Origin: Telopea speciosissima
Taxonomy: Eukaryota > Streptophyta > Magnoliopsida > Proteales > Proteaceae
Assembly: GCF_018873765.1 (NCBI RefSeq)
Contig: NC_057921.1
Span: forward strand, 68,499,557 to 68,563,556
Direction of reading: 5' to 3'
Length of the DNA stretch: 64,000 bases
In this document: one piece after another, positions 56,621-64,000 of the stretch
How the letters are laid out: every line of letters begins with the position of its first letter
Numbering within the stretch: the stretch's first letter is position 1
The notes under the pieces: model-generated
What the model was told of the DNA's origin: nothing
Seen by the model: only the letters and a program-made list of their open reading frames with translations
Database searches by the model: none
Position numbers and translations under genes: made by a program

Positions 56621-57184
56621 GATTATAGTCCATTTTATTTTTCTGATTTTTAAGTAGTTCGAAGTGTTTTAGTTTATTATTTTCTCTTCTTTTCCTGAAA
56701 AAAAAAAAAATTAGTTTTTGAAAACCTCCTCTTGTTTCTCTTCTGTTTCAAATAGTGTGCGCCCAATCTAAAGTCCTTTATATGCCCAAACCCAGCTAAT
56801 CTTGGTGCCCCTTGATTCGTTGGGTGGTTTGGATTGGCATGTGACTTATCTTTGGAGGTGACCACTCTTGATAACAGGAAAGCGACATAGTGAGAGCGTT
56901 GAAAACATAAACGTATGGTAGTCCTCCACCCTACATCAGAATCCATTTGGAGTCGCCCGTAGGTGGCTCGTGAAGACTATACAGGTTCCCTTGCTGTCAA
57001 CCTATATGGCAACCTTACAGCTTTGGAACCATTGTTTCGATTTCTGAGGGATAGATGCACTATCTACCTTGGGCTCCCTCTTGTTTTTAGTATTTTTTTT
57101 TTCTTTTTCTAGTCTTTTATTTTTCTTAAAATTTTTTTTTTGTATGGGAGACCTCAATTTGGGATAGGTGGTTAATTTAGAATA

Positions 57185-58546
57185 ATGGGAGATACACTTC
57201 CAAATAAGACTTTGGGGGAAAGATGGACCTATGCTAAGGCAACCATGATTTTGGAGGAAATGTTTAAACAGGTTAGGGAAACCAAAAGTAGTGAGAGAGA
57301 GAACAATTTTGCACCACCCCAGTACAATTTTGCTCCCCAACCCAACTATGGGCTTTCGGAAAATTTTGATTGGTCACTTCCCCAGACAATCCATGTTATG
57401 GAAGGATGCCCTAATCTTTATGGGGGTAGCTATGGTGATGAGAATGTGAGTCCTCAATTTCAATACAATTCTTTTGGCACTTACAATCAGGGGTGGAGTG
57501 ATCATCCCGATTTTTTGTGGGATCAATGGAATAACCAAGCTGGACCACCCAATTTCCAATATCATGGTCAGTATGGTCCTCCAATGCCCAACCCTCCATT
57601 GAATCTCAATGGGCCACCTCTCCTTGAACCATACCACCAACCCCCTGAATTTCAGAACATGGGTGAGGAGGTCAGACTAAATGAACTTGAAAAATACATA
57701 GATCTTCTCACAACAAGCCAAAATACTATGGAGAAGCAACTCTCTCAACTGATCACCATGGTGCAAGAGGAGGAAACGGGTACATTACCTAGTCAGCCGG
57801 AACCGCCCCATCCCCAGTTTAATGATATTGAAAGTCCACCACCCCAATTTGAGGTTAATGAGAGTCACTCCCAACAAGATGCTTTTCATGATAATTTATT
57901 TGTTGAGATTGAGTCTCCTAAAGATATTAGTGAAGCGAGGTTTGATGAGCTACCTGAGGAAGTCCACATTTTGCCTGAAATTTCTGATTTTAGTGAGCCT
58001 AGTGAATTTATTGATTTAGAATCAGATTTTCATGATAACATAGAAAGCCAGGAAATTCGATCTCCCCCTCTCTCTTTGAAAAACTTAGATAATTGTCATT
58101 TTGAGGATTTCATTGTCTCACATGTTGATTTGTCCAAACCTCCTAGGTTTGACGATTTTATTGAGGAAGACAATGTTAGTCATAATGCCTTTCAAGTATA
58201 TTTCCATGATCCTTATTTGGCAAACCAAGTTCTGCAAAGAGCGGATAGTTGTATTGCCAGGATTGATTTGAGTAAACCTCCAATTTTTGATGATTATTTA
58301 GATGAGGTTATTCATAATCCTTTTTATGCGTATTGTGATCCGTTTTTGATTGGTTTTTCAAAGAATGATAGGTGTTCTACATTGCAAACGGGAGAGGAGG
58401 GACGAATTTATGGCCTGAGTTTTAATGCCTTTATTTTCCACTTTCCCATGATGATAGATTTTTCTATTGAATATTTCTCAGTTGTTCTTAACTTCCATAT
58501 TATTTCTCGCTTTACTAAAATTCATGGTCGAGTGTTATCGGGTTGA
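57185..58546 (+). CDS. Orphan ORF of LARD-like retrotransposon (453 aa)
   Basis: An intact ATG-to-TGA frame. The start (LGERWTYAKATMILEEMFKQ) is followed by an Asn/Gln/Pro/Tyr-rich region (APPQYNFAPQPNYG, GPPNFQYHGQYGPPMPNPP), a short coiled-coil-like stretch (NELEKYIDLLTTSQNTMEKQ, about 165-195) and a long acidic region. Two related motifs sit in the latter: DLSKPPRFDDFIEE (about 314) and DLSKPPIFDDYLDE (about 361), each followed by HNxF. There is no zinc knuckle, aspartic protease or polymerase motif. I recall similar uncharacterised proteins from other plant genomes, probably from related elements; a Gag-derived spacer is possible. Preservation of the frame may mean selection or simply youth. 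Confidence 0.7.
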   Translation: MGDTLPNKTLGERWTYAKATMILEEMFKQVRETKSSERENNFAPPQYNFAPQPNYGLSENFDWSLPQTIHVMEGCPNLYGGSYGDENVSPQFQYNSFGTYNQGWSDHPDFLWDQWNNQAGPPNFQYHGQYGPPMPNPPLNLNGPPLLEPYHQPPEFQNMGEEVRLNELEKYIDLLTTSQNTMEKQLSQLITMVQEEETGTLPSQPEPPHPQFNDIESPPPQFEVNESHSQQDAFHDNLFVEIESPKDISEARFDELPEEVHILPEISDFSEPSEFIDLESDFHDNIESQEIRSPPLSLKNLDNCHFEDFIVSHVDLSKPPRFDDFIEEDNVSHNAFQVYFHDPYLANQVLQRADSCIARIDLSKPPIFDDYLDEVIHNPFYAYCDPFLIGFSKNDRCSTLQTGEEGRIYGLSFNAFIFHFPMMIDFSIEYFSVVLNFHIISRFTKIHGRVLSG

Positions 58547-59779
58547 AGCTATTTCTCCATTCACGCCATGGTGAGATTTCATTCTTTGCTCCTAGCACTT
58601 TTTGTAAAGCTCATGACTCTTCATGATTCTCTTTGTTGATTATATCCGGTAAGCCCCTTCATCTCCTCCCTTGTCCTTATTTTTTTCTTTTATGCATGCA
58701 TTGAGGACACTGCATGAATTAAGTGTGGGGGGGGTGTTGGGCTTAATTGGTGAATTTTGATTGTGACAATAGTTTGGTTTTGTGCATATATCTCTTTGAT
58801 TGCAAAGCGAGAGAAAGAGGGAATTAGGTATCCTAGCATGCGAAATAATAAAAAATCCCTTTTCAAGGACGATAATTGGTTTGTGTCCGATGAGAGGGAT
58901 TGAATTGAAAAATATGAGCGTTATTTCATTTGATGGCTAGATTCCTCTATGTGTTTTATGGACCCTTTGATCTTTTGGCTAGTAGTTGAGACCAATTTGT
59001 TTGTGGCAAGGCAAGGCATGAAAGTGGAAGTGAATGAAAAAAAGAAAAAGAAAAAAAACAAGGAATAGAAAAGAAAGTGGAATTCCTTGGGACTAGACAG
59101 ACATCGTGCCTCATGAAGCGAGTGACTTGATCGAAATTCCTTGGAAGGAAACTTAAAAAAAAAACTCTTGCATCAATGTCTCAATGTCTTATGGATATAT
59201 GCAAAAAGCGAAGCTACCAAGTATTTGGGTGTCTGGTGTATGCTCCACCATGTCATTCAGAGAACAGTAGTGGAGTAGAAATAGAGTTTGTGGTTGAGAA
59301 AGAAAAAAACTTTTGCCTTAATGCCTGGAAAAAAAAAAAAAGTATGGTCAACAATACTCAATGCCTAAGTCTTTGGTTCCATCGATGCTATGGGGGGTTT
59401 ACTTGAAGGTGAGTAGTGTTCAGAAAATATGAGGAGATCCCTTGAACTTGATGCATGCTTGTTACTTGAATTGATGTGGGGTGATAAAATTCAAGTGTGG
59501 GGAACCTTTGGCTCCTTGATCTTTAGTTGAACACTTTTTGGGATTATGTTGTCCTACTTATGCTATGATTAAAATTTGCAGTATTCATTTACAATTGAAT
59601 TTTGGGTGTATATTCACTGCAAACACCCATGAGACAAAACTCATCCACTAGGGGTAACCTAGGGGTTTAAAGGCTTGTTGCACATGCTAAGTGCAACCGT
59701 GATTCCTACGAAAGTGAGTTAGGATTTTTGCATTCTAGGTTAGTTTTTCTTTTGTTTACTTGAGGACAAGTAACGTTCA
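58547..59779 (+). other. Non-coding 3' interior of the LTR element
   Basis: Contains A-rich and G-rich stretches, no long frame and no polymerase remnants. A short (GGGGGGG)T run lies at 58729-58736. Confidence 0.6.
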
Positions 59780-59793
59780 AGTGTGGGGGAATC
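59780..59793 (+). promoter_or_regulatory. Polypurine tract
   Basis: AGTGTGGGGGAATC abuts the 3' LTR. A G-rich tract at this position primes plus-strand DNA synthesis. A similar AAGTGTGGGGG word occurs at ~58720-58733, well inside the element. Confidence 0.75.
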
Positions 59794-61481
59794 TGATGAG
59801 CACATTTATGTGTGAAATTTTAGGGCATAAATTATACATTTTATCACATTGGACAGAGTTACTCGGTGTTTTCTTGTGCTTTTCAGGGTTTAGGTGAATT
59901 CTTGTGAAAATGAAGGAGATGATGCTAAGGAGATGTTTTTAAGCTTTTTAGAAGTGTAAATGGATGCATAGCCCATCGAGTCAGCTTCGCAATAGTTCAA
60001 ACGGCACTTAATTCCGAGTTGAAACGAAGAAGTTATGGCCGTTTTAAGTAACGACGCGTGAAAATGGTGCAGGGGTTTATTTATAATTAGTGACAGTCGG
60101 ATGGGGACAAAGTGAAGCGGAAGTTCGGATTTTAGGAGCCTTAATGCAATTATCAGAAGTTACTTTACCGTACCCGAAAGATTCCATTTGGAAGGCTCTG
60201 GACAGTCCAACTTCAACTTGAGATATCTTGGGCTCCCCAACTCCGAATTGGATGAAATTTGGGTATATTTTGTGTGATTTTTCGCAAGGAACACAATGGT
60301 GAGACCTATATAAACACCCCATGCTCCACGTTTTTTGAAGGATAGAATGGGTATTTTATTTATTCTTGAAGGAATCCTAGTCATCACCCTTACTCTCTCT
60401 CTCCTCCAACTTCTCAAGGGCACTTCTGGAATTTTATTTGGGATAGATTTATTTTGAAAGATATTCTCTCACCTATGGAAAGTTGAAAAATCAAAGATGC
60501 TTTGATTTTATTGCTTGGAGAAGATATCTACAAAGAAAAGGAAGACTTGTTAGAATTGGAAGTTTACTTTTCGAAATAAGCCATGTAAACAATTTTCTCT
60601 TCTTCTTCTTTCTATTTTTTTCTTTTTTCTTAGGATTCAAGGCATTGTAAAAGAGGAAGGAGAAGAGAATATTCTCTTTTCTTAGGGAATATTTCTCCTA
60701 CACTTCCCTCTTCTCTCTTCTCCTCTCTTCCTCTTATAAATACCCCTTACCCTCTGGGTTGTAAGGAGTTAATAGTTTTTTAGTTCAGTTTTTAGTTAGT
60801 TTCTAGTTCAATTTTAATTCAGTTTTTTAGTGTAATTTTTATTTCATTCACTTAGTGAAATTTTCTCTTCTTTTCCTATATTTGGCTTAAGTTCTTAGTT
60901 TTGATTTCAAGTTCTTAGTTTTGATTTCATAAGTCTAGTTTAATGGTTGTAATAGTTTTAGTTTAAAGCTTCCTAGTCTAAGTTCCTATGTTGATGACAA
61001 GACATGGAGATTTAGAAGAGGAAGCCATGGTGAGTTTATTCAAGTATTCAGGTATCTCATTCTCTAAACCCTTAATCTCATTCTCCCTTTCTTATATCTC
61101 TCTCTATCTTCTTCTTCTTCTCCCTCTATTTCTTTTATTTTTTTTATATGGTTGTGGTATGTGGATGCACTTTTATTCCCTTATTTCTTTTTATGTGATT
61201 ATGAAGTGTGGCTGCGTTTTTATTATTCCTTTCAATTCGCTTTAGTTTGATAGGTTAGATGCTTATGCGTTAGGACGCCAATTTAATCCCTTAATTTTGT
61301 TAGATGCTTATGAGTTAGGATGCATTAATTTTCATTAGTTTAATTAGTTTAATTTAACACTTTAATTTGGTCCACTTTACATTACTTTTAAGTTAATTAA
61401 ATAGAGTGGCGTATATCTCCTCGTGTTCGACCCGTAGCTACGATTGACCCGTACGCTTGCGGTATTATTTTAACTCAAACA
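59794..61481 (+). repeat. 3' LTR (1688 bp)
   Basis: Near-identical to 54900-56596, including the TATAAATA box (60735-60742). Differences are scattered single bases and a few small indels. Confidence 0.92.
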
Positions 61482-61486
61482 ATGCC
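61482..61486. repeat. 5-bp target-site duplication (right)
   Basis: ATGCC directly follows the right LTR end ...CAAACA and matches 54895-54899. Confidence 0.88.
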
Positions 61487-61836
61487 TCAATACAGGGAGA
61501 GGGGGGGGAGATGGCTTGCCTTGGGCATTATGCCTTCCACAACATTAAAGTGACAGCTCTGTAGCCCACCATTTACACAGACCTTCATGCTTGAGAAGAT
61601 CCAGTTCATCCATCAAATGTCTTTCATGGTCCTCCATACATCATACAAGTTGTACATATTAATAAAGAGAAGACCAAGAACAAACAAGTTCAACCAAAAA
61701 ATATCTTCCTTGTAGAGGAAGGTTCTTGGCTATGACCTGCACCCATGCAAAGACGCTTGAATGAGAGACAGGAGGGTGAAATTGGAGCTCAGAGAAACTA
61801 GTCAGAGCATAAGCCCTCGTGTAGACATAAGATAGA
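61487..61836. other. 3' flank of CIPK gene; no gene seen
   Basis: Short interval between the LTR element and the CIPK stop codon, probably including its 3' UTR. A G9 run lies at ~61501-61509. Confidence 0.5.
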
Positions 61837-63981
61837 TCACCGTGTCTCTTCTGTGTTTGCTTCAGATTTCCAGACTATATCTTTCAATCCAGACGAGAAG
61901 CTTTTGTAGAACTGGTATTTTATCAAAGAATTTGGAAAATAGTCAGCTACCTAGAAAGGGTTCACAGATCCTTCACTGAAAATACCACAAGAAAGAGTTT
62001 TGAACTTCAACATACATTGTGAAACTCCAATGTATCACCTCCAGTCTTCCGGAGCTCTACCATATGCAGAGTAGGAGCCACTTCAAAAACCTAGAATGGA
62101 CATGCAACAAAGTTATGAATAAAGGTATAGTCTTTGTATTTCTACAGAGATTCTATTTCTCACTCGCAGAGTAAAATAATTGACAGGAATAAATTCCAGC
62201 CAAAAATGGAAACCATTCTGCCAATACTAGACATGTTCAAACCAAATCTTGTTTATGGGCAAGTATACAAATCACGTATTGGTATGACCAGTGTAATGGT
62301 GAAGTGCAACAGCCAAATCTCAGCATGCAGGGACACAATTTTAAAAGCAGGCCTTCAGAAAATAAAACATAGAAGAGATAAATCTATCAATATGGAACTG
62401 GTAATGTGAACATTTAAACAATATCTTCCATGTCTTGTCTAATTTTTCAGATTATTATTATACTAAAATGACATAAAATATTGAAGTACCACAAGCTGGT
62501 ATACTGAAGAAAATCAGATATGTGAAAAAGGAGTTTCCATTAACAAGGGGAAGTACCTCTGTAGCTACTGAGAGGTGGCCCTTCCTTCCAGTTTTGTCAC
62601 CTCGCAACTTCATCTGCAAAGGGTTCAACATAAAGATCGTATCTCAAGTTCAGATTTTGTAGTTGTAAACCTATAACGCTTTTTGGGAATCCTTAACAAA
62701 GTAACATGGAAACAAAGAGGTTACCTTGTAGTTTTGCTTGCACACATTAAAACCAAGAGGCTTTGCAGTTTCCTCAATCTTAGACATAATCTCATGTGCA
62801 GGGTGCTGAGAGGTAAAGCGTGTCTCTCGCTTCACAAGACCCTAAAATTTGAAGAGGCGGCACCAAACAGAAAAAGTATACATATGGCAACAACATTAGA
62901 TTTTACAAATTAGAAAGAAGAAAGGTGCAGAGTTGTTTTGAAAGTCATCTTTGCCACTTGGACACAAGGCAAATGAAGACACTCATACACCATCGCTTGG
63001 GCTCTACAGTAATCAAGGTTTAAAAATTATCTCAGGGGCTCCATGAGCCAAATTGTAAATACACTGCAATGGATTTTATTATTACATGAGATTATAATTT
63101 TAAAAGAGCAATTAAAGACATTCAAACCAAGAATCTGTCACGTTTTTTAAACATACCATCTGCTTCTCAAACAAATTTTCGAGATTGAAGCTTTGTGACC
63201 TAGAAATAAGCTCAAATGCATTCATTGATACAGGTTTCTCTTTCTTTTCAGTTACAAGGTGTTCCTGCAAAAATAAACAAACTCACTCCATGAGGCTCTT
63301 GTTATCATGCTTCAGTTTACAGCTGATTAGAGTGTTAAATCATACCATCATGAGCCAACTAGTTAAGCAAAGGTTTTTCCACATTTGAGTATAATTAAGG
63401 CCCTAGACTGGAGTACTTTCTAAAGTAGGATTTTAGAAATTAGGAAACAGAAGTTTTCCTACTTTAAAAAGTACATTCTGAAAGGATTCTAGGTTGAAAT
63501 ATGATCACTCCTATTTCAAATGTATATATTTTTTACTTTTTGATAGGTAATAATTTCAAATATACTTGCTCACCTGTGAGTCATTAAAAACAGCATCAAC
63601 ATCATCAAGGCTGATATCTTCGCCATGTTCAAAGTCTGGTGGCTTGTACCCTTTCTTGAACCATTCATTTTCCAAGATTTCGGGAATTGTTATCCGCTAA
63701 AACCACAATGAAGTCAACATTTCAGCATCTGATCCCAGAATACAGGATAACATGCTTAAAGCTATTTAAATGTCTACATATCTGTAGTAGAGTACTAACT
63801 ACTAATCAAGTAATTTAAGGTATGGCATGCAGGAGGAAGCAATAATCTGGTGTTGTTTGAACCAATAACTCAGCAGATTTAGTTTACTTACGGTGACAGG
63901 ATTTGGGTCAAGAATACACTTTATCAATTTTTTGGCACCAGATGAAAACCATGAAGGGAATGTGAAATCAGCCTTGTATAT
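61837..63981 (-). CDS. CIPK: CBL-interacting protein kinase, 3' part (CIPK3/CIPK9-like)
   Basis: Seven minus-strand exons, complement(61837..61911, 62016..62090, 62557..62613, 62725..62841, 63157..63264, 63574..63696, 63892..63981), join in frame with GT-AG introns; the gene continues right of the window. Translation begins in the C-lobe of the kinase (IYKADFTFPSWFSSGAKKLI, LDPNPVTRITIPEILENEWF). It then gives the junction domain, the NAF motif (VSMNAFELISRSQSFNLENL) that binds CBL calcium sensors and autoinhibits the kinase, and the PPI/KA1-like tail (FNVCKQNYKMKLRGDKTGRK, VFEVAPTLHMVELRKTGGDT, FYKSFSSGLKDIVWKSE), ending TGA. CIPKs phosphorylate channels and transporters after CBL recruitment; CIPK3/9/23-type members act in ion nutrition and stress. 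Intron-rich structure fits this clade. The last-but-one exon ends FHN where relatives have FHK. Confidence 0.92.
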
Positions 63982-64000
63982 CTGCAGTTTGGGTAAGTAG

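Larger units (their letters stand above)
54900..61481 (+). mobile_element. Complete young LARD-like LTR retrotransposon (6.6 kb)
   Basis: Two long direct repeats, 54900-56596 and 59794-61481, begin TGATGAGCAC (left copy mutated to TAATGAGCAC) and end ACTCAAACA. They are flanked by the 5-base target duplication ATGCC. A primer-binding site and a polypurine tract are in the right places. The ~3.2-kb interior encodes one 453-codon frame and has no recognisable protease, reverse transcriptase, RNase H or integrase, so the element is non-autonomous. The tRNA-Asp-type primer site points to a Ty3/gypsy (Athila/Tat-like) helper. Only a few dozen LTR differences were seen in ~1.69 kb, implying a recent insertion. 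Confidence 0.92.

Noticed and set aside
1-64000. tRNA, rRNA, known miRNA and CRISPR features
   Set aside because: Reading for tRNA B-box words, conserved plant miRNA sequences and regularly spaced repeats gave nothing convincing; a covariance-model search would be needed to be sure.

Overview
This is a nuclear genomic window from a flowering plant, probably a eudicot; the species cannot be fixed from the sequence. The evidence is spliced genes of plant-only families (a BRANCHLESS TRICHOME-like protein, a LIF2-type hnRNP, a CIPK kinase, a 3-ketoacyl-CoA synthase, a plant L-gulonolactone oxidase), AT-rich spacers, many CT/GA microsatellites, and a heavy load of plant transposable elements. There is no operon, CRISPR array or organellar gene cluster.

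Layout: (1) 1-1735, a transposon with long terminal inverted repeats carrying a decayed copy of a polyamine oxidase 5-type gene; the window opens inside its left repeat. (2) 1736-10572, gene-poor, with palindromic MITEs, a dispersed GATCGG-rich repeat and a 5'-truncated L1-type LINE (4805-7775). (3) 10638-14661 (+), a three-exon L-gulonolactone oxidase-like gene, its second intron loaded with MITEs. (4) 16031-17035 (-), a single-exon BLT-like gene. (5) 17036-27790, no intact gene, but a decayed RTE-type LINE (23478-26660) interrupted by an LTR-retrotransposon fragment and a SINE-like insert. (6) 27791-29113 (-), a single-exon GPR107/Lu7TM-type seven-transmembrane protein. (7) 29477-31275, a Mutator-like element with a 9-bp target duplication, holding a callose synthase N-terminal fragment and a second, nested Mutator-like element with its own 9-bp duplication. 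(8) 33551-40639 (+), an eight-coding-exon LIF2/hnRNP-R-like gene with three RRMs and a 4-kb intron containing insertions. (9) 44182-46852 (-), a two-exon gene for a 72-residue single-span membrane protein. (10) 49237-50847 (-), an intronless 3-ketoacyl-CoA synthase with a duplicated upstream block. (11) 54900-61481, a complete, young, non-autonomous LTR retrotransposon (LARD-like) with 1.7-kb LTRs, ATGCC target duplications and one open reading frame lacking recognisable polymerase domains. (12) 61837 to the right edge (-), the last seven exons of a CIPK3/9-type kinase.

The genes are independent transcription units and do not form a pathway. The most unusual content is two separate gene-fragment-capturing inverted-repeat transposons 28 kb apart (polyamine oxidase and callose synthase), one with a nested relative, and the intact LTR element encoding an orphan protein. 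Gene models were assembled by hand from splice signals and remembered family similarity; no database search was possible.
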